A stretch of 64,000 nt of DNA, taken from assembly GCF_030651995.1 (NCBI RefSeq), contig NZ_JAUSBN010000052.1:61824-125823 (forward strand). Direction: 5' to 3'. The notes beneath the pieces are model-generated. The model was not told where the DNA came from, searched no databases, and was given only the letters and a program-made list of their open reading frames with translations. The stretch is from Reyranella sp. GTDB taxonomy: Bacteria > Pseudomonadota > Alphaproteobacteria > Reyranellales > Reyranellaceae. Positions 17,981-27,834 of this stretch are shown here, one piece after another. Position 1 is the first letter of the stretch; each line of letters starts with the position of its first letter. The position numbers were made by a program, and so were the translations under genes.

Positions 17981-19504
17981 TCAGAGCAACGACCCTTGAT
18001 TGCCGGTGCCGTCGTCGCGACGACGCGGTGAGACGGGCGGCGGCGCAACCGGCTTCGCGACGCCCGAGCCATCGGTGATTCTCGCGCCGACGCGGCCGTC
18101 GTTGAATTCGATGCTGATCGTCTGGCCGGTGCTGGTGCCGGCGGCGGCGAGGACGGGCTGGCCGTCCTGGTCTCGCACAAGGGCGAAGCCGCGATTGAGG
18201 ACGGAGTGGAAGGAGTAGCTCTCCAGCAGCTTGGCGGCCTGGTCGACCTGGCGATGGCCGTTCAGCAACAGGTCGTTGCCGTGGCGCTTTAGACGCTCGC
18301 CCAGCTGGTCGAGCCGGTCGAAGGCGCGGGCGTATTTCTGCAACGCATCGCTCTTGAAGCGGTCGACGGCGCGGGTCAGCGCGCGGCCCTCGGCGACCAG
18401 CGCCTGTTCCTTGGCGGCGATCACCGCCTGCGGGCTCACCAGGCGCGCGGCCGAGAGCTGATGCACTCGACGTTCGACGAGCTGGCGCGCGGCGAGCGCC
18501 AGCCGCTCGCCGCTCACGTCGATCCGCTGCTGGCGCTCCTCGATCAGGCGGCGCGGATCGCCGAGGCCGCGCGCGAGGCCGGCCAGTTCCATCGACCGCT
18601 CGCGCAGCAGGCGCGTCATGCCGCCGACCAGCCGCTTGGCGTAGTCGAGCGTCTCGGTCATCAGGTCGGCGCGCACCGGCACCGCCATCTCGGCGGCGGC
18701 GGTCGGCGTGGGCGCGCGGCGGTCCGAGGCGAAGTCGATCAGGGTCGTGTCGGTCTCGTGGCCGACGGCGGAGATCAGCGGGATTGCCGAGTCCGCAGCG
18801 GCACGCACCACGATCTCCTCGTTGAAGGCCCACAGGTCCTCCAGCGAGCCGCCGCCGCGCGCCACGATCAGCACGTCGGGACGCGGCACCGGTCCGTCCT
18901 CCGGGAGCTGGTTGAAGCCGGCGATGGCACGGGCCACCTCGCCCGCCGCCTTCTCGCCCTGGACCGCGACCGGCCAGACCAGCACGTGACAGGGGAAACG
19001 GTCGCTGAGGCGATGCAGGATGTCGCGGATGACGGCGCCCGACGGCGAGGTCACGACGCCCACCACCTGCGGCAGGTAGGGCAGCGGGCGCTTGCGGTCC
19101 GCATCGAACAGGCCCTCGGCCTGCAGCTTCTTGCGACGGTCCTCCAGCAGCTTCAGCAGCGCGCCTTCGCCGGCCAGTTCCAGCCGGTCGACGATGATCT
19201 GGTAGCGCGAGGAGCCGGCATAGGTGGTGAGCTTGCCGGTGGCGATGACCTCCAGCCCCTCCTCGATCTTGATCCCGAGCCGCGGGATCGTGCCCTTCCA
19301 GCAGACGCCGTCGATCACGGCGTTCTCGTCCTTGAGGCGGAAGTAGCAGTGACCCGAGCGCGGGAACGAGGGCTGGCTGATCTCGCCGCGCACACGCACG
19401 CGGGGGAAGGCCGTCTCGATCTCGCGCTTCAGCGCGAACGACAGCTCGGAAACCGAGAATTCCGGGACGTTACTGGGAGCGGCGGGGGCGTCGAGGTCAT
19501 CCAT
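17981..19504 (-). CDS. xseA: exodeoxyribonuclease VII large subunit
   Basis: A 507-residue protein. The N-terminal OB domain starts at EFSVSELSFALKREIE and includes VRVRGEISQPSFPRSGHCYF. The catalytic domain has VGVVTSPSGAVIRDIL, then RGGGSLEDLWAFNEE and SAVGHETDTTLIDFASDRRAPTPTAAAE in short order. A long coiled-coil and the C-terminal LNRGFALVRD segment complete the family architecture. With XseB (not in this window) it degrades single-stranded DNA into oligonucleotides. The start at ATG 19504 (MDDLDAP) leaves 56 bp to the divergent purD. A 19540 start would add 12 basic residues without support. Confidence 0.93.
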   Translation of the reverse strand: MDDLDAPAAPSNVPEFSVSELSFALKREIETAFPRVRVRGEISQPSFPRSGHCYFRLKDENAVIDGVCWKGTIPRLGIKIEEGLEVIATGKLTTYAGSSRYQIIVDRLELAGEGALLKLLEDRRKKLQAEGLFDADRKRPLPYLPQVVGVVTSPSGAVIRDILHRLSDRFPCHVLVWPVAVQGEKAAGEVARAIAGFNQLPEDGPVPRPDVLIVARGGGSLEDLWAFNEEIVVRAAADSAIPLISAVGHETDTTLIDFASDRRAPTPTAAAEMAVPVRADLMTETLDYAKRLVGGMTRLLRERSMELAGLARGLGDPRRLIEERQQRIDVSGERLALAARQLVERRVHQLSAARLVSPQAVIAAKEQALVAEGRALTRAVDRFKSDALQKYARAFDRLDQLGERLKRHGNDLLLNGHRQVDQAAKLLESYSFHSVLNRGFALVRDQDGQPVLAAAGTSTGQTISIEFNDGRVGARITDGSGVAKPVAPPPVSPRRRDDGTGNQGSLL

Positions 19505-19560
19505 GCCGGCCGAACCTAGCCGCTTGTGCCGACGGCGCAAACTGTGGTCAAAGCCTCGCC

Positions 19561-20835
19561 ATGCGAATCCTCGTGGTGGGCGGCGGCGGCCGCGAACATG
19601 CCCTGTGCTGGGCGATTTCGGCCTCTCCGCTGTGCACGAAGCTCTACTGCGCGCCGGGCAATGCCGGCATCGCGCAGGTCGCCGAATGCGTCGATGTCGG
19701 AGCCGAGGACATTCCCGGCCAGGTGGCGCTGGCGCAGCGGCTGAAGATCGATTTCGTGGTGATCGCCCCCGACGCGCCGCTGGTGGCCGGCATGGCCGAC
19801 GCCTTCGCCGAGGCCGGCATCAAGGCCTGGGGCCCGTCGAAGGCCGCCGCCCGCATCGAGGGCTCGAAGAGCTTCACCAAGGAACTCTGCCGCGCCAACA
19901 ACATCCCGACCGCCGCCTATGAGCGCTTCACCGAGGTCGGGCCGGCCGAGGCCTATCTCCGGGCCCAGGGCCTGCCCATCGTAATCAAGGCCGACGGTCT
20001 TGCCGCCGGCAAGGGCGTGATCATCGCCGAGACGGTCGAGCAGGCGATCGAGGCGGTGCGCGACATGCTCTCGGGCAACCGCTTCGGCGCCGCCGGCGCC
20101 TCGGTGGTGATCGAGGAGTTCATGCAGGGCGAGGAAGCGAGCTTCTTCGCCCTCACAGACGGCGAGCATGTGCTGCCGCTGGTCGGCGCGCAGGACCACA
20201 AGCGCGCCTTCGACGGCGACACGGGCCCCAACACCGGCGGCATGGGCGCCTACTCACCCGCCCCGATCTTCGACGCCGCCATGCAGCAGCGCACGATGGA
20301 CGAGATCGTGCTGCCGACCGTGCGCGCGCTCGCCCGGGCCGGCACGCCGTTCAGGGGCGTGCTCTATGCCGGCCTGATGATCGACGCCAAGGGCCCGCGG
20401 CTGGTCGAGTACAATTGCCGCTTCGGCGATCCCGAGACCCAGGTCCTGATGATGCGGCTGAAATCCGACCTCGTGCCGGCGCTGCTGGCCAGCGCCGAAG
20501 GCGGGCTGAAGCATCTCGACCTGCGCTGGTCGCCCGACGCCGCCGTCACAGTGATCATGGCGACCAAGGGCTATCCCGACTCCTACCCAAAGGGCAGCGA
20601 GATCCGTGGCCTGGCCGAGGCCGCCAGGGTCGAGGGTGTGCAGATCTTCCACGCCGGCACCAAGGCCGGCCCGGACGGGAAAATCCTGGCCAATGGCGGC
20701 CGCGTCCTGAACGTCAGCGCCATGGCCCCCACCGTCGAGGAAGCCCGCGCCCGCGCCTACCGCGCCGTCGACCTGATCGACTGGCCCGAGGGCTTCTACC
20801 GCAAGGACATTGCCTGGCGGGCGCTCAAAGGCTGA
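19561..20835 (+). CDS. purD: phosphoribosylamine-glycine ligase
   Basis: A 424-residue GARS enzyme, full length for the family. It makes glycinamide ribonucleotide from phosphoribosylamine, glycine and ATP in purine synthesis. It begins MRILVVGGGGREHALCWAIS, and the ATP-grasp part contains LPIVIKADGLAAGKGVIIAE, QDHKRAFDGDTGPNTGGMGA, and YNCRFGDPETQ near residue 283. The divergent neighbour is xseA. A degraded copy of its last 55 codons lies about 730 bp downstream. Confidence 0.95.
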   Translation: MRILVVGGGGREHALCWAISASPLCTKLYCAPGNAGIAQVAECVDVGAEDIPGQVALAQRLKIDFVVIAPDAPLVAGMADAFAEAGIKAWGPSKAAARIEGSKSFTKELCRANNIPTAAYERFTEVGPAEAYLRAQGLPIVIKADGLAAGKGVIIAETVEQAIEAVRDMLSGNRFGAAGASVVIEEFMQGEEASFFALTDGEHVLPLVGAQDHKRAFDGDTGPNTGGMGAYSPAPIFDAAMQQRTMDEIVLPTVRALARAGTPFRGVLYAGLMIDAKGPRLVEYNCRFGDPETQVLMMRLKSDLVPALLASAEGGLKHLDLRWSPDAAVTVIMATKGYPDSYPKGSEIRGLAEAARVEGVQIFHAGTKAGPDGKILANGGRVLNVSAMAPTVEEARARAYRAVDLIDWPEGFYRKDIAWRALKG

Positions 20836-20948
20836 CCTTTCATGCAAGATCGACCGGCTGAAGCTGCTGCAGGCCCTGGTCGCGGCCATGCCGGCGACGG
20901 GCGAATGGGACCCGCCGAGGGGGCGGCACCCCCTTGCGCCAGGGGATT

Positions 20949-21113
20949 TCAGCGGGCGTTGGGATCGTAAGGCGTTGCCGGCAGCCCGGTCTGCATTTCG
21001 CCACTGCCACGACCATAGCCTTGGTATCGGCTGTCCTTGGGAATGCCGTCGCAGCCGGTCGAACCGGCCAAGGCGGCGAGCACGAGCACGATGATAGGAA
21101 ACGCTGCCTTCAT
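20949..21113 (-). CDS. small lipoprotein, unknown
   Basis: A 54-residue reading frame too short for most gene lists. Its translation starts MKAAFPIIVLVLAALAGSTG, followed by Cys-21, Asp and Gly. This is a compact lipoprotein signal (basic residue, hydrophobic stretch, lipobox-like STGC). The mature 34 residues contain SRYQGYGRGSGEMQTGLP and end TPYDPNAR, which looks like real, ordered protein text with codon use matching its neighbours. It lies antisense to and between purD and the purD remnant. Confidence 0.6.
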   Translation of the reverse strand: MKAAFPIIVLVLAALAGSTGCDGIPKDSRYQGYGRGSGEMQTGLPATPYDPNAR

Positions 21114-21561
21114 GCTCTGCTACCCCGCTTGCCCCCTTGGGCTGGATGTTGGGCTGGATGTCGGGCTCGCGGCGGCGCGCGCCGTGCTGGTCGACCGGCA
21201 GGCCACGAAGCCTTCCAGAACCGGCATTTTCTGGATGAACCCATAAGGTCAAAGCTATCATTCTGCCGTGTCAGCGGGAAGGATGATCGCGGATATGGCT
21301 TCCGCTGCTTGTCGCCGATCGACACGACACCGAAGTCGACCTTTGATCCGACATTCCCCGGAAGAACCCCGATTCCTGGCGGCATGGGAGGCTTCGCGAC
21401 CACCGAGGGCAGTTCTGAGTGCCGTGCGGAAGGGTAATTGCCCGGATTGGCTGCTGATCTCACTGAGCCGAGAATTCCACGGCTGGTGATTGCGCCGATT
21501 CTCGTCATCAAGGCACACCTCTCCCGTGTTTCTTGCCGGAGCTCATGACAGCCTGACGCGT
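21114..21561. other. spacer without a recognisable gene
   Basis: No convincing reading frame is seen on either strand; the open frames have atypical composition and no start signals. It contains a 12-bp tandem duplication of TTGGGCTGGATG at 21137-21160. GC is somewhat lower than in the flanking genes. Confidence 0.5.
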
Positions 21562-21726
21562 CACACCGGCACCAACGCCGGCCCGGAGGGCACCATCCTC
21601 GCCAATGGCGGCCGGGTCCTGGATGTCAGCGCCATGGCGTCCACCGTCAAGGAACCCCGAGCCCGCGCCTACCGCGCGATCGACCCGATCGTCTGGCCGG
21701 AAGGGAGCATGAGCCTGAAAAGCTGA
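21562..21726 (+). pseudogene. partial purD copy (C-terminal fragment)
   Basis: About 55 codons translate to a close copy of the purD C-terminus: the 45-residue stretch beginning TNAGPEGTILANGGRVLDVS matches TKAGPDGKILANGGRVLNVS of the intact gene, with 35 of 45 identical over the whole stretch. The last residues diverge (PEGSMSLKS in place of the normal end) and the frame then stops. No start codon, ATP-grasp domain or N-terminal domain is present, so it cannot be functional. Confidence 0.85.
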
Positions 21727-21777
21727 CATGCGCCCTCCCCCGGAGACGGGGGCCGGAGAATCCTCTAGTTTCCCGCC

Positions 21778-22905
21778 ATGCCTGACGCCCTCTCCGAGTC
21801 CCAGCGCCTGCTGGCCCAGCTTCGCTTTCCCTGCGGTGACGTGCCGGAACCCGGCGACATCAAGAACGTCGCCCCCGGCATCCACTGGCTGCGCATGCCG
21901 CTGCCGTTCCAGCTCAACCACATCAACCTGTGGCTGATCGAGGAGAAGGATGGCTGGACGATCGTCGACACCGGCATCAATTCGCAGGACACGCGAACGC
22001 TCTGGGAGAAGATCTTCGCCGAGAAGCTGGGGGGCAAACCAGTCGTGCGCGTGATCGGCACGCACCTCCACCCAGACCATATCGGCCTCGCGGGCTGGCT
22101 GTGCGAGCGGTGGAACGCGCCGCTCTACATGACGCTGGGCGAGTACATGAGCGCACAGGCCGCGCGCAACGACTTCGTCGAGAATGAGGAGACGCGCGCG
22201 GAGCACGTCACGCGCAACGGCGTGCCGGCCGATCGCATCGCCAACTTCCATCGCCACAAGGGCGGCTACGCCAAGGGCGTGGTGCCGCTGCCGACCGCCT
22301 ACCGGCGCATGATCCATGCGCATCCCATCACCATCGGCGGTCATCGCTGGGACGTCATCGTGGGCCGCGGGCATGCGCCCGAACATGCCTCGCTCTGGTG
22401 TCCCGAACTCAACGTGATGATCGCGGGCGACCAGGTGCTGCCCAAGATCAGCACCAATGTCGGCGTGTGGCCCAACGAGCCGCTGGCAGACGCGCTGACC
22501 TGGTTCCTCGATGGCTTCTCGCGCTTCCGCCGCCTGCCGGCCGACGCGCTGGTCCTGCCGAGCCACGGCTTCCCCTTCATCGGCCTGCATACCCGGCTCG
22601 ACCAGCTCGTCGCCCATCACGACGCCCGGCTGAACGACATGGAGCGGGCGATCGCCGCCCGGGGTCCAGAGGGCGCGACCGGCTGGGACATGGTGCCGGT
22701 CCTCTTCCCCCGCCATCTCGACAACAACCAGATCGTCTTCGCCTTCGGTGAGACGCTGGCGCACCTCCATTGCCTGGAGACACGCGCGCGGGTGAAGCGC
22801 GTCGTGGTCGACGGCGTGCACCGCTTCGTGGCGCTGGCCGATCTGAATACCCTGCCCCCGGCCGACGATTCGGACGGCGTGGTCATGGACATCGGCCAGA
22901 CCTGA
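21778..22905 (+). CDS. MBL fold metallo-hydrolase
   Basis: A 375-residue metallo-beta-lactamase-fold protein. The zinc motif H-x-H-x-D-H is visible as THLHPDHIG (about residue 98), after VDTGINSQD. Later metal ligands fit GRGHAPEHASLWC and the DQVLP stretch, and a C-terminal helical region (after residue 240) resembles the LACTB2/glyoxalase II-related winged-helix addition. It probably hydrolyses a thioester or phosphoester in the cytoplasm. It lies 21 bp before queA and may head that operon. Confidence 0.85.
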   Translation: MPDALSESQRLLAQLRFPCGDVPEPGDIKNVAPGIHWLRMPLPFQLNHINLWLIEEKDGWTIVDTGINSQDTRTLWEKIFAEKLGGKPVVRVIGTHLHPDHIGLAGWLCERWNAPLYMTLGEYMSAQAARNDFVENEETRAEHVTRNGVPADRIANFHRHKGGYAKGVVPLPTAYRRMIHAHPITIGGHRWDVIVGRGHAPEHASLWCPELNVMIAGDQVLPKISTNVGVWPNEPLADALTWFLDGFSRFRRLPADALVLPSHGFPFIGLHTRLDQLVAHHDARLNDMERAIAARGPEGATGWDMVPVLFPRHLDNNQIVFAFGETLAHLHCLETRARVKRVVVDGVHRFVALADLNTLPPADDSDGVVMDIGQT

Positions 22906-22926
22906 CCAAGGCCAGATTCCCAAACG

Positions 22927-23970
22927 ATGCGCGTCGACCTTTTCGATTTCGCGCTGCCGGACGAACTGATCGCCCAGCGGCCTGTCTCCCCGCGCGACTC
23001 CGCGCGCCTGCTCGACGTCACGGGCGAGACCCTGCACGACCGCACCGTGCGGTCGCTGCCCGGCCTGCTGCGGCGCGGCGACCTGCTCGTCTTCAACGAC
23101 ACCAGGGTCATCCCCGCGCGCCTGAAGGGCGTGCGGCCGGGCCAGGGCATCCGCCAGGACGTGGCGGTCGAGGCGCTGCTGATCCGCGATCTCGGTAACC
23201 GGCGCTGGCGCGCCTTCGCCCGCCCGGGAAAGCGGCTGCGGCCGGGCGATGCGCTGGCCTTCCCGGGGCTTCGCGCCCGCGTCGAGTCCAAGGAAGAGGA
23301 CGGCTCGCTGGTGCTGGCCTTCGACCAGGAGGGTCACGCCTTTCTCACGGCCCTCGAGCAGGAAGGTACGGTACCTCTGCCACCCTACATTCGCGGCGGC
23401 ACCGCCGACGCGCAGGACCGCAAGGATTACCAGACGCTGTTTGCCAGGCACGACGGCTCCGTCGCCGCCCCCACCGCCGGGCTGCATTTCACGCCCGAGC
23501 TGATGGCCGCCCTCGCCGACAGCGGCATCACCACGGCGGGCGTCACCCTGCATGTCGGCGCGGGCACCTTCCAGCCGGTACGGGTGGACGACACCGACGC
23601 GCATACGATGCACGCCGAATGGGGCGAGGTTTCGGAGGCGACGGCGCGCGCCGTCGAGGCGACGCGCATCCTGGGCGGCCGCATCGTCTCGATCGGCACG
23701 ACCTCGCTGCGCCTGCTCGAAACCGTGGCACGCGAGCATGACGGCGCCCTCAAGCCGTGGAGCGGCGAGACCGACATCTTCATCACGCCGGGCTTCAAGT
23801 TCCGCGCGGTCGACCTGCTGCTGACCAACTTCCACCTGCCCCGCTCGACCCTGTTCATGCTGGTCTCCGCCTTCGCCGGGCTGGAGCGCATGAAACAGGC
23901 CTACGAGCACGCCGTGCGCGAGCGATACCGCTTCTATTCCTACGGCGATTGTTGTCTGTTGCGCCGATGA
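22927..23970 (+). CDS. queA: tRNA preQ1(34) S-adenosylmethionine ribosyltransferase-isomerase
   Basis: A 347-residue QueA enzyme. It transfers the ribose of SAM to 7-aminomethyl-7-deazaguanine in tRNA, giving epoxyqueuosine. It begins [19 protein letters not shown] and has [36 protein letters not shown] and [18 protein letters not shown], all family signatures. Its stop overlaps the tgt start (ATGA at 23967-23970), so the two queuosine genes are coupled. Confidence 0.95.
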   Translation: MRVDLFDFALPDELIAQRPVSPRDSARLLDVTGETLHDRTVRSLPGLLRRGDLLVFNDTRVIPARLKGVRPGQGIRQDVAVEALLIRDLGNRRWRAFARPGKRLRPGDALAFPGLRARVESKEEDGSLVLAFDQEGHAFLTALEQEGTVPLPPYIRGGTADAQDRKDYQTLFARHDGSVAAPTAGLHFTPELMAALADSGITTAGVTLHVGAGTFQPVRVDDTDAHTMHAEWGEVSEATARAVEATRILGGRIVSIGTTSLRLLETVAREHDGALKPWSGETDIFITPGFKFRAVDLLLTNFHLPRSTLFMLVSAFAGLERMKQAYEHAVRERYRFYSYGDCCLLRR

Positions 23971-25091
23971 GCCTTTCCTACGAGCTGCTGGGCAGCGACG
24001 GCGCCGCCCGCCGCGGCCGGATATCGACCGCGCACGGAACCATCGAGACGCCGGCCTTCATGCCGGTCGGCACCGCGGGTACGGTGAAGGCGATGCTGCC
24101 GCAATCCGTCGCCGAGACCGGCGCGGAGATCGTGCTGGGCAACACCTTCCACCTGATGCTGCGGCCGGGCGCCGAACGCGTCGCAGCACTTGGCGGCCTG
24201 CACAAGTTCATGAACTGGCCGGGCCCGATCCTGACCGATTCGGGCGGCTTCCAGGTGATGTCGCTCAAGGAGCTGCGCAAGCTCGACCCCGACGGCGTCA
24301 CCTTCCGCTCGCCCAAAGACGGTTCGCAGCATCGCCTGACGCCCGAAAGCTCGATCGGCATCCAGCGCCTGCTCGACGCCGACATCACCATGTCGTTCGA
24401 CGAATGCACCAGCTGGCCGGTCGAGGAGCCGGAAGCCGCCTTCTCGATGCGGCTCTCCATGAAGTGGGCCGAGCGCGGCCGCAGGGCCTTCGTCGATCGC
24501 CCGGGCTACGGCCTGTTCGGCATCGTCCAGGGCAGCACCTTCCCGGCGTTGCGCGAGGAGAGTGCGAAGGCGCTGATCGACATCGGCTTTGACGGCTACG
24601 CGGTCGGCGGCCTCGCCGTGGGCGAAGGCCAGGAACTCATGTTCGGCACGCTCGACTACACGGTGCCGATGCTGCCCGCCGACCGGCCGCGCTACCTGAT
24701 GGGCGTCGGCCGTCCCGGCGACATCGTCGGCGCGGTGAAGCGCGGCATCGACATGTTCGACTGCGTGATGCCGACGCGCGCAGGCCGCACGGCGCAGGCC
24801 TTCACGCGCCGCGGTGAGCTCAACATGCGCAACGCCCGCCATCGCGACGATCCGCGTCCGATCGACGAGCACTGCGGCTGCCCTGCCTGCCGGCATCACA
24901 GCCGCGCCTATCTGCATCACCTGATCCGCGCCGACGAGATCCTGGGCGCGATGCTGCTCACCTGGCACAATCTCCACTACTATCAGGACGTGATGCGCGG
25001 GCTGCGCGGCGCCATCGAGAGCAAGAGCCTGGACTCCTGGATCGCCTCGTTCGAGCGCGACCAGGCGCTGGGCGACATCCCACCCATGTAG
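23967..25091 (+). CDS. tgt: tRNA guanosine(34) transglycosylase
   Basis: A 374-residue enzyme that exchanges G34 of certain tRNAs for the queuosine precursor preQ1. The barrel begins [20 protein letters not shown], with the catalytic Asp regions [12 protein letters not shown] and [17 protein letters not shown]. The zinc site is the C-terminal [17 protein letters not shown], and the conserved LTWHNLHYY closes the domain. It overlaps queA by 4 bp. pncA follows 12 bp later, and a terminator closes the operon. Confidence 0.96.
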   Translation: MSLSYELLGSDGAARRGRISTAHGTIETPAFMPVGTAGTVKAMLPQSVAETGAEIVLGNTFHLMLRPGAERVAALGGLHKFMNWPGPILTDSGGFQVMSLKELRKLDPDGVTFRSPKDGSQHRLTPESSIGIQRLLDADITMSFDECTSWPVEEPEAAFSMRLSMKWAERGRRAFVDRPGYGLFGIVQGSTFPALREESAKALIDIGFDGYAVGGLAVGEGQELMFGTLDYTVPMLPADRPRYLMGVGRPGDIVGAVKRGIDMFDCVMPTRAGRTAQAFTRRGELNMRNARHRDDPRPIDEHCGCPACRHHSRAYLHHLIRADEILGAMLLTWHNLHYYQDVMRGLRGAIESKSLDSWIASFERDQALGDIPPM

Positions 25092-25103
25092 CGGAGCGCA
25101 CCG

Positions 25104-25712
25104 ATGCCGAACGAGGCCCTGATCGTCGTCGACGTGCAGAACGATTTCTGCGAGGCCGGTGCATTGGCCGTGGCCGGCGCCCACGCCATCGTCCCGCTGG
25201 TCAATCGCCTGATCGCGCGCCACGACCATGTCGTGCTGACTCAGGACTGGCATCCGCCGGGCCATGCCTCGTTCGCGAGCGCGTGGCAGGACGCGGAGCC
25301 GTTCACCACGGTGCAGTTCCCCTACGGGCCGCAGGTCCTGTGGCCGGACCATTGCGTGCAGGGCACGCCGGGGGCCGCGTTCCATCCCGACCTGGAGGTC
25401 ACCAAGGCGCAGATGATCGTGCGCAAGGGCTTCCACACCGGCATCGATTCCTATTCCGCGTTCCGCGAGAACGACCGCATGACGCGCACCGGCCTCGACG
25501 GCTACCTGAAGGCGCGCGGTTTCACGAAGCTGATCTTCTGCGGCCTGGCGCTCGACTACTGCGTCGCCTGGTCGGCCATCGACGCGCGTCAGGCGGGCTT
25601 CGACGTGGCCGTGGTGGTCGAGGCGACGGCCGCCATCGACCTCGACGACAGCCGCAAGCGCATGATGAGCGACATGCGCCGCGCCGGGATCAATCTGAAC
25701 GCTACTGCGTAG
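25104..25712 (+). CDS. pncA: nicotinamidase/pyrazinamidase
   Basis: A 202-residue cysteine hydrolase that deamidates nicotinamide to nicotinate for NAD salvage. The catalytic triad can be placed: Asp in LIVVDVQNDFCEAGAL (residue 10), Lys in IVRKGFHTGID (about 110), and Cys in FCGLALDYCVAWS (about 154). The metal ligands fit DWHPPGHASF. It is the last gene of the queA-tgt-pncA operon, and a terminator hairpin includes its stop codon. Confidence 0.93.
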   Translation: MPNEALIVVDVQNDFCEAGALAVAGAHAIVPLVNRLIARHDHVVLTQDWHPPGHASFASAWQDAEPFTTVQFPYGPQVLWPDHCVQGTPGAAFHPDLEVTKAQMIVRKGFHTGIDSYSAFRENDRMTRTGLDGYLKARGFTKLIFCGLALDYCVAWSAIDARQAGFDVAVVVEATAAIDLDDSRKRMMSDMRRAGINLNATA

Positions 25713-25720
25713 CGCTTTTT
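25700..25720 (+). terminator. terminator overlapping the pncA stop codon
   Basis: A 6-bp stem, CGCTAC-TGC-GTAGCG, is followed by C and TTTTT. The TAG stop lies inside the right arm (25710-25712). Confidence 0.7.
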
Positions 25721-25726
25721 CATATT

Positions 25727-25817
25727 CCTCTCCCCCGGTAGGGGGAGAGGTTAGGTGAGGGGGTTACGGGCGGTGCGTCGCCCCCTCACCCAGCCTCTCC
25801 CCCTATCGGGGGAGAGG
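25727..25817. repeat. CCTCTCCCC palindromic element, copy 1
   Basis: Two CCTCTCCCC/GGGGGAGAGG hairpins flank GGTGAGGGGG and CCCCCTCACC arms around a short variable centre. The same layout recurs at 45551, 46705 and 52699, and inside-out at 55146. It lies between the convergent pncA and thiolase genes. Confidence 0.8.
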
Positions 25818-25847
25818 AGTCTGAATGAGACGTGGGTACAGCTCGAC

Positions 25848-27050
<1,203 letters not shown>

Positions 27051-27128
27051 CTTGGGTACTCCCGACTAAGGCAATCGTTGCTGAGGGGTTAGCACCCGAC
27101 GCGTGCGGTTGCCAATGGCCCCCGCGAT

Positions 27129-27145
27129 GCCCCTGGGACAGGGGC
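27129..27145 (-). terminator. hairpin downstream of btaB
   Basis: A 7-bp stem, GCCCCTG-GGA-CAGGGGC, lies 33 bp after the btaB stop and has no U-tract. It may be a weak terminator. Confidence 0.3.
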
Positions 27146-27177
27146 GCCATGCCCTGGAAGAGCGAGCGCGGCCTTCC

Positions 27178-27834
27178 TTAGCGGGCAGAGCGACGACAGA
27201 CGGCGTATTGGGCGTAGCCGAGATGCGGCCGTTCGAAGCGCCGGACCTCGATGTCGCCGGGCAGCCGCGTCAGGGCGGCCTCCAGCGCGTCGCGCGGGAT
27301 CACGTGGAACAGCGCCAGCCACTGGCGCAGGCCGCCGCGGAACCAGCGCGGCAGCCGCTCCTGGCCGCCAAAGTCGACGAGATGCAGCTCACCGCCGGGC
27401 TGCAGCCACACGACCGACTGGGCCAGCGCCTCCTCCCACTCGGGGATCATCGACAGCGTGTAGGAGAAGAAGATGCGCGAGAATCCCGGCACACCGAACA
27501 ACAGGGCCGGGTCGAAGCGCGTGGCATCGGCATGGGCGAGGCGAATGCGGCCACCCAGCCCTTCCCGGTCGACGCGGCGGCGCGCCGTGTCGAGCATTTC
27601 CAGCGACAGGTCGATGCCGAACAGCGGTGTGTCGGAATGACGATGGGCAACCGCGATCAGGTTGCGCGCCGTGCCACATCCGATCTCCAGCACGCGACCG
27701 CCGGGCGGCGGCGCGAGGCCGTCGATCAACCGGTCACGGCCCAGCAGGTAGTATTTGCGGCTGAGATCGTAAACGTGGCGCTGACGGCGATAGATCCGGT
27801 CCATCAGACCGGCATTGGCGAGTGTCGTGCTCAC
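27178..27834 (-). CDS. btaB: BtaB-like SAM-dependent methyltransferase (betaine lipid synthesis)
   Basis: A 218-residue class I methyltransferase. The SAM site is visible as GGRVLEIGCGTARNLIAVA (residues about 44-62), with FGIDLSLEMLDTARRR and HADATRF after it. In known systems BtaB methylates the amino group of diacylglycerylhomoserine three times to give DGTS. The GTG start overlaps the btaA stop by 4 bp (GTGA), which makes the assignment far more secure than the domain alone. Confidence 0.88.
   Translation of the reverse strand: MSTTLANAGLMDRIYRRQRHVYDLSRKYYLLGRDRLIDGLAPPPGGRVLEIGCGTARNLIAVAHRHSDTPLFGIDLSLEMLDTARRRVDREGLGGRIRLAHADATRFDPALLFGVPGFSRIFFSYTLSMIPEWEEALAQSVVWLQPGGELHLVDFGGQERLPRWFRGGLRQWLALFHVIPRDALEAALTRLPGDIEVRRFERPHLGYAQYAVCRRSAR

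Noticed and set aside
20918-20934. Terminator after purD (AGGGGG-CGGCA-CCCCCT)
   Set aside because: It lies 83 bp after the stop and has only a TT run, so evidence is too thin for either strand.
21508-23910. An 800-codon open frame on the minus strand
   Set aside because: It is the antisense shadow of the MBL hydrolase and queA, with His/Arg/Asp-rich text and no domain. High GC makes such frames common.
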